Of a stretch of DNA of 64,000 nt, positions 50,885 through 61,068 are shown one piece after another. The DNA comes from DATKCN01 sp035513175. Its GTDB lineage: Bacteria; Chloroflexota; Chloroflexia; Thermomicrobiales; CFX8. Location: NCBI GenBank assembly GCA_035513175.1, contig DATKCN010000250.1, positions 1 to 64,000 of the forward strand. Direction: 5' to 3'. The notes below the pieces were generated by a model, which saw only the letters and a list, made by a program, of their open reading frames with translations, ran no database searches and was not told the DNA's origin. How positions within the stretch are numbered: the first letter of the stretch is position 1; each line of letters begins with the position of its first letter. The translations under genes were made by a program, and so were the position numbers.

Positions 50885-53800
50885 TTGAATACGCTCCCGC
50901 GAAGTCACGGAAACAGCGCGTTGCGCGGCGTCGCGGTCGCCACGCGCCAGGAGGCTCTGTTGCTCCATAAGCCACTCCTCGCGCCTCTGAGCAGAGACAT
51001 CGAACCCGATGATTCCCTCGCTTCGGGACTCCCCGATCGCAGCGATCGCGGCGCTTCGGACTCAACCAGGAATCGATACCGCGCGCTGGTGCGTCATGGC
51101 GTCGAGGGCGTCAGCGTCCTGCGTGCGGATGGCACGGCCCTCTATCAGAGCGCGTCCATTGCCCGGCATCTCGGCGTCGATGTCGACCTGGGCCCTGATG
51201 GAAACCTGCTGAACCTCGTCCACCCGGACGACATCGTCGCAGTCAGAGCGTCTCTGCAGCGTGTCATCGATCGCCCACGCGCGCGCGAGACGGTGGAATA
51301 CCGCTTCCTGCTGCCGGATGGGTCCTGCCGCTGGATAGAATCGACTATGTCGAACCTGCTGCGCGACCCTGAGGTTGGTGGCATTGTCGTCACCTCGCGC
51401 GACATGACCGATCTCAAGCGCCGCGAGCGGGACTCCCGCCTGCTCAGCGAGGCGAGCGCCACGCTCGGGTCGTCGCTCGATTACGTCGAAACACTCGAAC
51501 GTGTCGCGCGCATGTCGCTGCCGGATTTCGCGGACTGGTGCTCCGTGACGCTGCTCGACGAGGATGGCACTCCCGTGCGCGTCACCGTCGCTCACCGCGA
51601 CATGTCGAAACAGCCGATCGCGGAAGAGCTCATGCGCGCTCCGTCCGACTCGGGCGTCCCGCTCGGCATTGCGCGCGTGCTGAGCACCGGCAGGACCGAC
51701 TTCTGCCCGGCAGTGCTCCAGACGGAGTGGCGCGCGACGCTCGACGACGAGCTGGGCCCGATCCTCGAGGCGCTTGGCGTCGTGTCGTGGGTGACCTCCC
51801 CGCTGACATTGCGGGGCGAAACGATCGGAGCGCTCGCCTATGTGTACGGCGACTCGGGCAGGCGATACACCGCTGAAGACGTGCAGGTCGCCGAGGAAAT
51901 CGCCCGTCGTGCGGCGGTTGCGATCGATAACGCGCGGTTGCACGAGCAGGCGCATATAGCCGAGCAGAAATATCGCTCGGTCGTCGAGCAGGTTCCAGCG
52001 GCCATGTTCATCGAACAGGTCGGGCACGGACTGGTCTACATCAGCCCGCAGGCCGAGGAGATCTTCGGCTACACGGCCCAGGAGTTGCTTTCTGAGCCTG
52101 ACCGCTGGTTGTCGATGGTCCACCCTGACGATGTCGACGCCGTCCGCGACAAGCTGCGGCGCGCCGACGAGACCGGCGACCAGTACGACATGGAGAGCCG
52201 CTACATCACGCGTGACGGACGCACCGTCTGGCTCCGTACTGACGCGTTGCTGCGGCACGACGAGGGGGGCGCGCCGTCGCAGTGGCAAGGGTTCATCACC
52301 GATGTCACCGCGCACAAAGCAGCGCTGGCCGACATCACGCAGCTGGCATCGATCGTCTCCTCAATGACGGATGCCGTCACCGGCGCTGACCTCGACGGAC
52401 GCATCAATTCATGGAACCTCGGCGCCGAGCGGCTGTACGGTTTCAGCGCAGCCGAGGCGATGGGCGTGCTGTTGAGTGAGTTCGTGCCCGTGGACCGCGT
52501 CCAGGAGCTGGAGAACGTGCGCGCCCGCGTGTTCGCGGGCGAGCCGTCAGTGCACGCGGAAACGGTGCGCCGGCGCAAGGATGGCTCACTGGTCGATGTC
52601 GCGATGACGATATCGCTCATTCGCGACGCGGCTGGCGAGATCGTCGGCACCTCGGCGATCAGTCACGACATCAGCGCTCGCAAGCTGGCCGAAGCGGAGC
52701 GCGGTGAGAGCGAGCGGCGCCTGAGGGCTGTCGTCGATTACTCGCCGATTGGGATCGTCACGCTCGACCGGGCTGGCGTCATTCTGACCGCCAACCACGC
52801 CTTCCAACGCATGCTGGGGTATACGGAGGACGAGTTGCGTGGGAACACGCCCGCGCACCTTTTCGCCTGGACGAACGGCTTGCAGAATCCCGCCGAATTC
52901 GAGGAGCTCGTCACCGGCAAGATCGACCAGTATGCGGTAGAGCGACTGTACGCGCGCAAAGATGGCGGCCGCGTCTGGGGGCGCATTTCGATCAGCGCCG
53001 TGCGTGACGACGATGGCAGCTTCGTACAATCCGTCTCGATGGTCGAGGACATCACCGAGCAGAGGCGGGCCGAGGACGCCCTGCGTGACAGCGAGGCCCG
53101 CTTTCGCAGCGCCTTCGATGACGCCGCCGTCGGCATGGCTCTGTTTGGAATCGACGGGCGCTTCATGAGCGCGAACCCGGCGCTGTGTGAGATGCTGGGG
53201 CACGCCAGCGATGAGCTGATAGGCCAGCCGGGCTTGCGGTTCAGCCATCCCGACGACACCGAGGCCATTTCAGATCTGCGCGACCGTGTGTTGCGCGGCG
53301 AGACAGACTCGTATCAGATCGAGACGCGCTACCTGCATCGCAGCGGCGCGACGGTCTGGTGCGCCGTCAGCGCTGCCGTGGTGCGGGACGAGAGCGGCGA
53401 ACCTCTGTACATGGTGACCCAGTTCCAGGACGTTACCGAGCGCAAGCTGGCAGGGGAGGAGCTCCGCCGCAGCGAGGAGCGCTTCCGGGCTGTGTACGAG
53501 AACGCGCCCATCGGGATCGTTATCCTCAACCCGCATGGCGACGTTGTGTCCGCCAACGCGGCGTTCGAGCGCATGACTGGCTACACCGAAGCTGAAATGC
53601 GGGCCATGCCATTCGATGACTTCATCCCCCAGGAGGAACGCGCGGCGTCTGACCGGCGCTTCGGGGACCTGGTGACCGGTCAGATCGATCGCTACACCAC
53701 TGAGCGCCGGTACGTCCGCAAGGATGGCCAGATCCTGTGGGCCAGCCTGGCGATCAGCGCCATGCGAGACGAGGATGGCCGGTTCCTGCATACGGTGTCG

Positions 53801-56800
53801 ATGATCGAAGACGTCACCGAAGCGCGCGACGCCGAGGAAGCTCTGCGCCGGAGCGAGCACCGTTACCGCTCGCTGGTGCAGAACGCGACCGACGTCACCA
53901 CGATCATCGACGAAGACGGCATCATCCTGTACGAGAGCCCGTCGGTTGAGGGCATCCTCGGGCACATCGCTGACGCTCTGGTAGGCACGAACAGCTTCAG
54001 TCACATCCACCCGGACGACACCTACGTGGTGCGTGAGACGATGCGGCACGCGGTTGCGGACCCGGCGTCTCAGGCGCTCGTGTCGTACCGTTTCCGCCAC
54101 GCCGATGGCAGCTGGCGCTGGCTGGAGGCATCGGCCCGCAGCCTCGTCGACGATCCGGCCATCGACGGCATTGTCATCAACGCCCGCGATATCACTGACC
54201 GCAGACGGTATGAGTCGTCGCAGCAGATTCTGGCCGACACCAGCGCCGCGATGTCGGAGTCGCTCGACTTCGAGGTCACGCTCGAGCGCATTGCCCGGCT
54301 GTCCGTGCCCGCGTTTGCCGATTGGTGCGTGGTCAGCATGCTGGATGGCGATGGCGCGTTGCGGCGAGTCGCGGTCGTGCATCATGATCCCGCCAAGCAG
54401 CCACTGGCGGACGCGCTGCTGCATCGCCCTCCATCTGACCAGGACACGTCGAACGGCATTCCGCACGTCGTTAAAACCGGCCAGACCATCCTGCATCGCC
54501 AATTCGCTCCGGACCATCTGGACAGGGATGATCCAGGTGGACAATATCCGATTCTGAAGCAGCTCGGGCTCGAGTCGTCGCTGGTCGTGCCGCTGGTCGT
54601 GCGGGGCGAAACCACCGGCGCGATCGCCTTCATGTACGGCGACTCAGGCCGGCGCTACGACGAGCAGGATATCGGGCTTGCCGAAGAGCTGGCGCGGCGC
54701 GCGGCGACCGCCATCGAAAACGCGCGCCTCCACGGCGAGGTGTCTGACGCCGAGTCGCGCTTCCGCTCCTTGATCCAGCACGCGACGGATATGATCAGCA
54801 TCCTCGACGCCGGCGGCATCATCCGCTACAACAGCCCGGCGACTGAGAGACTACTGGGATACCGCCCCGACGAGCTGATCGGCGCCCATTGCAGCATGCT
54901 CCTGCACGCCGACGAACTGCAGACGATATTGAACTTCCTCGAAGACGTCGTGGCGCGGCCGCATGAGACCCTTCCAATTACCTATCGCTCCCGGCGGAAG
55001 GACGGCACGTGGCGCTGGATTGAGGCGACCGTCACGAACCTGCTCGACGAGCCGGGCATTCAGGGCATCGTAATTAACGGCCGCGACGTGACAGAGCGCC
55101 GCGCGTCGGAAGAAGTGATCCGAGACAGCGAGGAACGCTTCCGCCGGGCTTTCGACGACGCGTCGGTCGGCATGGCCGTCGTCAGTCTCGACCGGCTCCT
55201 GACGCGCGTCAATCCTGCCTTGTGCCGCATGCTCGGCTATGAAGCGTCTGAGCTGGTCGGCCGGCGAGGCGGGGACATCAGCCATCCGGACGACGCCCAC
55301 CTCATCCCACAGCACGTGGAGCGCGTGTTGGAGGGCCGCCAGCAGACCGTGACCATCGAGAAACGCTATCTGCACAAGAGTGGAGCGACGATCTGGTGCG
55401 TGCTGAGCTCGTCCGCCGTGCGCGACCAGAACGGCAGCGTGCTGTACTTCCTCTCTCAGTTCCAGGACATCACCGAGCGCAAGGAGCTGGAGCTGCAGCT
55501 CAGTCACCTGGCGCTACACGACAGTCTCACCGGGCTGCCAAACCGCACGTTGCTCATGGACCGGCTCGACCGCGCGACCTCGACTGCTCGGCGGCATGGA
55601 GGAATCGTCGCGGTGCTCTTTGTTGACATGGACAATTTCAAGTTGATCAACGACAGCCTCGGCCACGCCGTCGGCGACGAGGCGCTCGTCGGCATCGCGC
55701 GGCGACTGCAGAGTTGCGTGCGAGACGAGGATACGATCGCCCGGTTCGGCGGCGACGAGTTCATCATCATGTTGGGCAGGATCGGTCACGCGGCGAGGGC
55801 GATCGAGGTGGCTGACCGCGTCCTGGAAGCCTTCAGACAGCCGCTCAGAATACACGACCGTGACATGATCATGAGCCCGTCGATTGGCATCGCGCTCAGC
55901 GAGGGCGGCCTACATGACCGCGACGAGCTGCTGCGACACGCGGACATCGCGATGTACCGCGCCAAATCCGGCGGCAAGTCCAGCTACAACCTGTTCGGCA
56001 CGGCGATGCACGACGAGGCGCTGCAGCGGCTTGAGCTGGAGCACGACCTGCGGCGGGCGCTGGACCGTGACGAGTTCCGGCTCGACTTCCAGCCAGTCAT
56101 CTCGATACCGACCGGAGAGGTCATCGGATTGGAAGCCCTCGTGCGTTGGGCGCATCCCGAGCGGGGCATCGTTGAGCCGGATGATTTTATCCCCGTCGCC
56201 GAGGAGACCGGGCTGATCGTGCCGATCGGCGAATGGGTGCTGGGCGAGGCGTGCCGCCAGGCAGCGGGCTGGCAGGCGACTGGCGGCAACAGCAGCGGGC
56301 TGCGAGTCGGCGTCAATCTGTCCGCGCGCCAGTTCCGGCAGCCTGCGCTCGTCCAGCAGGTCGAAGCGGCCTTGAAGGGTTCGAACCTGGCGCCGGAGCT
56401 GCTCGTGCTGGAGCTGACCGAGAGCATCCTGATGGAGCATGCCGGTGAAGCGGTCGACCGCCTGCGGGAACTCACGGCGCTGGGAGTGCGGATCGCGATT
56501 GACGACTTCGGGACGGGCTACTCGTCGCTGGCCTATCTCAGGCGCTTTCCGGTCGGGATACTGAAAATTGACCGCTCGTTCGTCAGCGGCATCGGACAGG
56601 ATACGGAGAGCGCCGCGATCGTGTCGGCGACAGTGGGTCTGGCGCACACGCTCGGCATGTCCGTCGTGGCCGAAGGGATCGAGACGATCGAGCAGCTGAC
56701 GGTGCTGCGCAACCTCGGCTGCGACAGCGGGCAGGGCTACTTTTTCTCGCGCCCCATCCCGGCGTCCGAGATCGCCGCCTACCTGCGCGTCGCCGGTTGA
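50885..56800 (+). CDS. Giant multi-PAS/GAF GGDEF-EAL signalling protein
   Basis: A 1,971-residue soluble c-di-GMP enzyme. By motif order I read PAS (about 65-176), GAF (185-355), five PAS domains (about 360-985), another PAS (about 988-1110), GAF (1115-1280), two PAS (1283-1530), GGDEF (about 1535-1700) and EAL (about 1710-1965). RFGGDEFIIML is intact and RDED five residues upstream is a complete inhibitory I-site. The EAL part has GLEALVRW, LELTES, DDFGTGYSSL and KIDRSFV, so both synthesis and hydrolysis are possible. The PAS-GAF block occurs twice (ADWCSVTLLDEDG, ADWCVVSMLDGDG). No transmembrane segment is seen. The TTG at 50885 is uncertain. Confidence 0.92.
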   Translation: MNTLPRSHGNSALRGVAVATRQEALLLHKPLLAPLSRDIEPDDSLASGLPDRSDRGASDSTRNRYRALVRHGVEGVSVLRADGTALYQSASIARHLGVDVDLGPDGNLLNLVHPDDIVAVRASLQRVIDRPRARETVEYRFLLPDGSCRWIESTMSNLLRDPEVGGIVVTSRDMTDLKRRERDSRLLSEASATLGSSLDYVETLERVARMSLPDFADWCSVTLLDEDGTPVRVTVAHRDMSKQPIAEELMRAPSDSGVPLGIARVLSTGRTDFCPAVLQTEWRATLDDELGPILEALGVVSWVTSPLTLRGETIGALAYVYGDSGRRYTAEDVQVAEEIARRAAVAIDNARLHEQAHIAEQKYRSVVEQVPAAMFIEQVGHGLVYISPQAEEIFGYTAQELLSEPDRWLSMVHPDDVDAVRDKLRRADETGDQYDMESRYITRDGRTVWLRTDALLRHDEGGAPSQWQGFITDVTAHKAALADITQLASIVSSMTDAVTGADLDGRINSWNLGAERLYGFSAAEAMGVLLSEFVPVDRVQELENVRARVFAGEPSVHAETVRRRKDGSLVDVAMTISLIRDAAGEIVGTSAISHDISARKLAEAERGESERRLRAVVDYSPIGIVTLDRAGVILTANHAFQRMLGYTEDELRGNTPAHLFAWTNGLQNPAEFEELVTGKIDQYAVERLYARKDGGRVWGRISISAVRDDDGSFVQSVSMVEDITEQRRAEDALRDSEARFRSAFDDAAVGMALFGIDGRFMSANPALCEMLGHASDELIGQPGLRFSHPDDTEAISDLRDRVLRGETDSYQIETRYLHRSGATVWCAVSAAVVRDESGEPLYMVTQFQDVTERKLAGEELRRSEERFRAVYENAPIGIVILNPHGDVVSANAAFERMTGYTEAEMRAMPFDDFIPQEERAASDRRFGDLVTGQIDRYTTERRYVRKDGQILWASLAISAMRDEDGRFLHTVSMIEDVTEARDAEEALRRSEHRYRSLVQNATDVTTIIDEDGIILYESPSVEGILGHIADALVGTNSFSHIHPDDTYVVRETMRHAVADPASQALVSYRFRHADGSWRWLEASARSLVDDPAIDGIVINARDITDRRRYESSQQILADTSAAMSESLDFEVTLERIARLSVPAFADWCVVSMLDGDGALRRVAVVHHDPAKQPLADALLHRPPSDQDTSNGIPHVVKTGQTILHRQFAPDHLDRDDPGGQYPILKQLGLESSLVVPLVVRGETTGAIAFMYGDSGRRYDEQDIGLAEELARRAATAIENARLHGEVSDAESRFRSLIQHATDMISILDAGGIIRYNSPATERLLGYRPDELIGAHCSMLLHADELQTILNFLEDVVARPHETLPITYRSRRKDGTWRWIEATVTNLLDEPGIQGIVINGRDVTERRASEEVIRDSEERFRRAFDDASVGMAVVSLDRLLTRVNPALCRMLGYEASELVGRRGGDISHPDDAHLIPQHVERVLEGRQQTVTIEKRYLHKSGATIWCVLSSSAVRDQNGSVLYFLSQFQDITERKELELQLSHLALHDSLTGLPNRTLLMDRLDRATSTARRHGGIVAVLFVDMDNFKLINDSLGHAVGDEALVGIARRLQSCVRDEDTIARFGGDEFIIMLGRIGHAARAIEVADRVLEAFRQPLRIHDRDMIMSPSIGIALSEGGLHDRDELLRHADIAMYRAKSGGKSSYNLFGTAMHDEALQRLELEHDLRRALDRDEFRLDFQPVISIPTGEVIGLEALVRWAHPERGIVEPDDFIPVAEETGLIVPIGEWVLGEACRQAAGWQATGGNSSGLRVGVNLSARQFRQPALVQQVEAALKGSNLAPELLVLELTESILMEHAGEAVDRLRELTALGVRIAIDDFGTGYSSLAYLRRFPVGILKIDRSFVSGIGQDTESAAIVSATVGLAHTLGMSVVAEGIETIEQLTVLRNLGCDSGQGYFFSRPIPASEIAAYLRVAG

Positions 56801-58215
56801 GACGCCACTGATACAGCGGCGCCGCACTCGGCTACGCGCATCGCCAGTTGCGGGGCGAGCCAGTACGGCGGCAGGTAGGCAGGGATGTTCGAAAGTGGCA
56901 GCACCTCCGGCTTCAGCTGGATGCCCAGCGCGTCTCGCATGAACGCGCGGCGGGCCTGGATGCGGGACCACGCTTCCGGGTAGCGAGCCTCCATCTCCGC
57001 CCGCATCGCGTCGTCTGCCAGCGCGATGCCGTCCTCGATGTTGGACATGTGGTACGCGGAGTGTGTGAGCGGGATGACATCGACCTGGATCATCATGCCG
57101 GAACGCAGCTGGTCGGCAGATCCCTCGTACATCGGCGACGAGACCCACTCGTCGAGGTGCAGCAAATGGCCGGGGTTGAGCCCGACACCGAAGAACGCAT
57201 CTCCCAGGCGCCGGTTGACGATCGACCACAGCTCTCCGCCCGTCACGCCGATGCCGATCGTCTCGTACCACTCGACGATCGCGGCGAAATAGGGAGTGAC
57301 GAGGCGCTCGACGTAGTCCGGCGCCTCCGGCGGCAGACCCGCGGCGGCCGCGACCAGAAATCCGGCTCGCGCCGTGTTCCCGCCCCACACGCCGATGGCT
57401 GCGAAGATAGGATCCCCCACGCGCAACGTGTAGGACGACGGGCTGGGTATGAACATGGCGGTGCGCGGACCGGCGACGAGAATCGGGTGATCCGAGAGGG
57501 GGATGCCGTTCAGCCCAGCCAGCGGCATCGCCTCCAGCTCGCTCATGCCGGGGCGCGCGCCGAATATCAGGTTGCGGACGAACTGTGAGGAATAGGTCGT
57601 CGCGAACTCGAAACGTGCCAGTTGTTCGACCTCGTTGATCGCCCGCATCCCATCGACGGGGCTCATGAACAGCCGGTTGGCGTTGCGGACCTCGCGGACG
57701 ATCGCGCGGATGGTGTCGGTGATGAAGGATGGCGCGTCGATCCACAGGTCCGGCTCCGGCGCTTCGACTGGCTCAAAGTACTTCCAGCCCGCGACGCCGA
57801 CCGTTTGTCCCGCGCCGAGTCCGGCGTCGCCGAGGAGGTCGCGCAGCGGCTTGCTGGTAGAGCGGGGCTGTCCCGGCAGGGAGAACGTCTGACATAGCAC
57901 GCGGTCCAGATCGACCGGCGAAACTGCCGAATACGCCATCCCCTCGTTGCCGACGAGCAGCGTTGGCCTGCGTTCCGGCACAAGCACGAGCAGCGCCTCC
58001 TCGAAGCGGGGGTCGTAGCCTGTCAGGTATGTCATGTTCGCGAAGTGCTCGCGGTCCGCGTACACCACCAGCGCGTCGAGCGTGGCGGCGGCAGCCCGCT
58101 CCCGCGCACGACGGATGCGCTGCTCGTACAGCGCCGCCGAAATCTCCGGCTCGCTCCCCGGTAGCCCGAAATCCGGCAGCTCGATCCTGGCCAGCTCAAT
58201 GCTTCTGGTAGACAT
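56779..58215 (-). CDS. M24-family protein lacking metal-binding aspartates
   Basis: A 478-residue protein with the creatinase/prolidase N-terminal domain and a pita-bread C-terminal domain of the Xaa-Pro aminopeptidase type. Metal ligands are incomplete: where family members have D-x10-D (LVDIG...CSDLTR), this has IFAAIGVWGGNTARAGF, so both aspartates are lost; NPGH and NIEDGI keep a histidine and glutamate. It may be a metal-free creatinase-like hydrolase or a pseudoenzyme. ATG at 58215 follows GGGGAG. Its 3' end overlaps the end of the GGDEF-EAL gene by 22 bp, convergent. Confidence 0.83.
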   Translation of the reverse strand: MSTRSIELARIELPDFGLPGSEPEISAALYEQRIRRARERAAAATLDALVVYADREHFANMTYLTGYDPRFEEALLVLVPERRPTLLVGNEGMAYSAVSPVDLDRVLCQTFSLPGQPRSTSKPLRDLLGDAGLGAGQTVGVAGWKYFEPVEAPEPDLWIDAPSFITDTIRAIVREVRNANRLFMSPVDGMRAINEVEQLARFEFATTYSSQFVRNLIFGARPGMSELEAMPLAGLNGIPLSDHPILVAGPRTAMFIPSPSSYTLRVGDPIFAAIGVWGGNTARAGFLVAAAAGLPPEAPDYVERLVTPYFAAIVEWYETIGIGVTGGELWSIVNRRLGDAFFGVGLNPGHLLHLDEWVSSPMYEGSADQLRSGMMIQVDVIPLTHSAYHMSNIEDGIALADDAMRAEMEARYPEAWSRIQARRAFMRDALGIQLKPEVLPLSNIPAYLPPYWLAPQLAMRVAECGAAVSVASQPATRR

Positions 58216-58327
58216 GACGACGCTCCCCGCCTGCTCAGTGCCACACTTGGCCCAGCCGCGTCTGCGTCCTCATTATCCCAGCATATCCGCGCTATGCTTA
58301 GTGTCGATAGCATGAAGGGAGCGCCCC

Positions 58328-58834
58328 ATGGACGCCTATCTGGCGATCATCTCAAAGCGCGAAGTCCGCAGCTACAGTGACACGCCGCTGGCGGATGACG
58401 CGTTGACCCGCATCCTGCAGGCCGGCCGAGCGACCGGCAGCAGCCGAAACCGTCAGGAGTGGGAATTCATCATCGTGCGGGGACAGGACGCGCTGACCCG
58501 CCTGGCGGAGACCGTCTCCGCGCCGGATAACGTCCGGGGCTGTCAGGTGGCCGTCGCGGTCGTCCTCACCGGTCAGCCGGACTGGGATGGCGGGCGCGTC
58601 GCGCAGAACATGATGCTGGCCGCCTGGGCCGACGGCATCGGCTCCTGCCCGAACACGCCGCGTGACCGCGACGCGTGCTACCGGATACTTGGCGTGGCGG
58701 AGGACGCGCAGATCGCAACGCTCATCTCACTCGGCTACCCTCAGCGGCCCATCCGCGTCGACTCCGATCCGGACGCAATCCTGCGCCGTATCAACCGCAA
58801 GCCCCTGGCGGAGCTGGTTCGGTATGTTGAGTGA
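58328..58834 (+). CDS. Nitroreductase-family flavoprotein
   Basis: A 168-residue FMN-binding protein of the nitroreductase superfamily. KREVRSYSDTPLADDALTRIL with the FMN-contacting arginines starts it, ATGSSRNRQEWEFIIV follows, and AAWADGIGSCPNTP replaces the usual GLGSCW region. Shorter than classic NfsB (about 217), it fits the small nitroreductases of Chloroflexota and Actinobacteria. It uses NAD(P)H to reduce nitro groups or quinone-like compounds. Start ATG at 58328, after AAGGGAGC. Confidence 0.87.
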   Translation: MDAYLAIISKREVRSYSDTPLADDALTRILQAGRATGSSRNRQEWEFIIVRGQDALTRLAETVSAPDNVRGCQVAVAVVLTGQPDWDGGRVAQNMMLAAWADGIGSCPNTPRDRDACYRILGVAEDAQIATLISLGYPQRPIRVDSDPDAILRRINRKPLAELVRYVE

Positions 58835-58925
58835 GTCGAGACGGGTGATGCGGGACGCGGGACGCGATCCTGCAGGATTGTTGATCCCCAGGATGCCGAG
58901 GATGTTCACCTGCCCCAATCCATTA

Positions 58926-58953
58926 CTCCCTGTTCCCTGTTCCCTGTTCCCTG
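58926..58953. repeat. Heptamer tandem repeat upstream of purD
   Basis: Four consecutive heptamers, CTCCCTG then TTCCCTG three times, lie 28 bp before the purD start. Tandem heptamers are prone to slippage; there is no sign that they encode protein. Confidence 0.75.
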
Positions 58954-58981
58954 AATGCTCCTCACCGCTCCGGAGACAGAC

Positions 58982-60256
58982 ATGAACGTGCTGGTCGTCG
59001 GCGGCGGCGCGCGGGAGCACGCGCTGCTGTGGAAGCTGGCGGCCAGCAGCCGCGTGGGGCGGCTGTGCTGCGCGCCGGGCAACGCCGGGACAGAGCTGCT
59101 GGGCGAGAACCTGAGCATCGCCGTGAACGACTTCGACGGGCTGGCGCGCGCGGTGGAAGCGCGGGGCATCGATCTGGTCGTCGTCGGTCCGGAAGACCCG
59201 TTGTCGCGAGGACTGGCGGACTTCCTGCAGCAGCGCGGTCATCTCGTGTTCGGGCCCACCGCAGCGGCGGCGCAGATCGAGAGCAGCAAGGCGTGGGCGA
59301 AGGAGATCATGACTGAGACGGGCGTTCCGACGGCGCGCGCGGTCGTCTGCCACTCTGCCGCTGAGGCGCTGGACGCCGTCTACGACGCCCCGCTGCCGCT
59401 TGTCATAAAAGCAGATGGGCTGGCGGCGGGCAAGGGTGTTGTCGTCTGCCAGACCCGCGACGAGGCAGATACCGCCGTGCGCTGGATGATGGAAGATGGC
59501 GCGCTGGGCGGCGCTGCCCGGACGCTGCTCGTCGAGGAATGTCTGAACGGCGTCGAAGTCTCTTGCCTGGCCGTAACCGACGGCGAGACGGTCCTGCCGT
59601 TGCTGCCCGCCTGCGATTACAAGCGCATCCACGACGGCGACCTCGGACCGAACACCGGCGGCATGGGGGCCTACTCGCCGCCGGGGTTTCTCGACGACAG
59701 CACGATCCGGGCGGTTCTCGACGACGTGATCGCGCCGGTAATCCAGGGCATGGCCCGGCGGGAGATCGTGTACCGCGGCGTGCTGTACGCCGGTCTGATG
59801 ATGACGCGCACCGGACCGAAGGTGATCGAGTTCAACTGCCGCTTAGGCGATCCGGAAACCCAGGTGATTCTGCCGCTGCTCGACTCCGACCTGCTGACGC
59901 TGTGCGAGGCGACCGCCCGAGGAGAGCTGGCGAGCCATCCGGGTCTCGCATGGTTCCCCGGCGCTTGTGTCGGGGTCGTGCTGGCGTCGGGCGGTTATCC
60001 TGGCCCACACACCACCGGACACGTGATTCACGGGCTCGACGCTGTCCCGGGCGACGCCGTCGTCTTCCATGCCGGAACGACGCGCCGCGGCCACGACATC
60101 GTCACAGCAGGAGGCCGCGTGCTGACAGCGGTGGGGCACGGGGCCGACATGACCTCCGCCCGAGAGGCAGCCTATGACACCGCCCGGGAAATCTCGTTTG
60201 CCGACATGCACTACCGCTCCGACATCGCTTTGCGCGAGCTGGAGCCCGCGCCCTGA
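58982..60256 (+). CDS. purD: Phosphoribosylamine-glycine ligase
   Basis: A 424-residue ATP-grasp enzyme of de novo purine synthesis that joins phosphoribosylamine and glycine. The start MNVLVVGGGAREHALLWKLA, the ATP-grasp parts (VIKADGLAAGKGVVVC, DYKRIHDGDLGPNTGGMGAYSP) and the metal-site VIEFNCRLGDPETQ are all typical, and the length is normal. ATG at 58982 is preceded by GGAGACAG. No other pur gene lies in the window; a terminator follows. Confidence 0.96.
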   Translation: MNVLVVGGGAREHALLWKLAASSRVGRLCCAPGNAGTELLGENLSIAVNDFDGLARAVEARGIDLVVVGPEDPLSRGLADFLQQRGHLVFGPTAAAAQIESSKAWAKEIMTETGVPTARAVVCHSAAEALDAVYDAPLPLVIKADGLAAGKGVVVCQTRDEADTAVRWMMEDGALGGAARTLLVEECLNGVEVSCLAVTDGETVLPLLPACDYKRIHDGDLGPNTGGMGAYSPPGFLDDSTIRAVLDDVIAPVIQGMARREIVYRGVLYAGLMMTRTGPKVIEFNCRLGDPETQVILPLLDSDLLTLCEATARGELASHPGLAWFPGACVGVVLASGGYPGPHTTGHVIHGLDAVPGDAVVFHAGTTRRGHDIVTAGGRVLTAVGHGADMTSAREAAYDTAREISFADMHYRSDIALRELEPAP

Positions 60257-60262
60257 CATCAC

Positions 60263-60294
60263 AACACCGGCTGGACAATGTCCAAGCCGGTGTT
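60263..60294. terminator. Bidirectional hairpin terminator
   Basis: A long stem formed by AACACCGGCT-GGAC and GTCC-A-AGCCGGTGTT with one bulged A around the loop AAT lies directly after purD and before the end of the convergent response regulator gene. Confidence 0.8.
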
Positions 60295-60348
60295 GCGGGG
60301 GAGGGGATTGGGAGGAATGTCAGGTCAGGTCGCGCGCATCAACGCTGG

Positions 60349-61068
60349 TCAGGCGGCGAACACGCGGTTGTCGGTGCCGATCTCGACCCAGCCGTGCTTG
60401 ACGGCGTAGAGCACCGCCTGCACCCGGTCGTGCACGCCGAGCTTGCGCAGCACGCTCGTCATGTGATTCTTGACCGTCTGCTCGGTAATGAACAGCGCGT
60501 CGGCGATCTCCTTGTTTGAGAGCCCCTGCGACACGCAATCCAGCACCTCGACCTCGCGGGTCGACAAGTTGATCGATGTCGTTGGCGCAGGCGTGGTGAC
60601 CTGCTCACCGGCGCCCGCCAGGTTGCGGAACTCACTGAAGACCTTCCAGGCAAGCTGTGGTCGTGATAGCAAGGTTGCGTTGATCGGCTGCTCGCCGGCC
60701 GCGACGGCGGCGATCGTGGCCACCAGGTCCTGGGCCTCGATCTCCTTGGTGACGAAGGCGGACGCTCCAATGCGCACGGCCTCCATCAATCGCTCGTCAT
60801 CCATGTGCATCGAGCACATGATGATCTTGGCCTGCGGGTGCTGTTTCTTGAGAATGCGGGCGATTTTGAGGCCGGTGACTCCCGGCAGCTGGATGTCGGA
60901 CAGGATGATGTGTGGCTGATGGATGCTGGCCACCTGGATGGCCTCGTAGCCGGATTCGGCTTCCGCGACGACCTTGAAGCGCCCGCCTTCCTCGATGATG
61001 CGGCGCAGGCCGTGACGGAACAACGGATGGTCATCGACGATCATCACTGTATTGCGTACGATAGCCAT
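60349..61068 (-). CDS. NarL/LuxR-type response regulator
   Basis: A 239-residue two-domain regulator. The receiver has acidic pocket MIVDDHPLFRHG, phosphoacceptor Asp in ILSDIQLPG, Thr/Ser and Lys in FVTKE. The LuxR-type DNA-binding domain reads LSTREVEVLDCVSQGLSNKEIADALFITEQTVKNHMTSVL. It would act as a dimeric transcription factor after phosphorylation. No histidine kinase gene is adjacent. ATG at 61068 with AAGGAG upstream is clearly better than the longer frame. Confidence 0.94.
   Translation of the reverse strand: MAIVRNTVMIVDDHPLFRHGLRRIIEEGGRFKVVAEAESGYEAIQVASIHQPHIILSDIQLPGVTGLKIARILKKQHPQAKIIMCSMHMDDERLMEAVRIGASAFVTKEIEAQDLVATIAAVAAGEQPINATLLSRPQLAWKVFSEFRNLAGAGEQVTTPAPTTSINLSTREVEVLDCVSQGLSNKEIADALFITEQTVKNHMTSVLRKLGVHDRVQAVLYAVKHGWVEIGTDNRVFAA

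Noticed and set aside
55910..57745. Minus-strand open frame of 611 codons
   Set aside because: It runs through the M24 gene in another frame and antisense to the EAL region; no coherent domain is seen.
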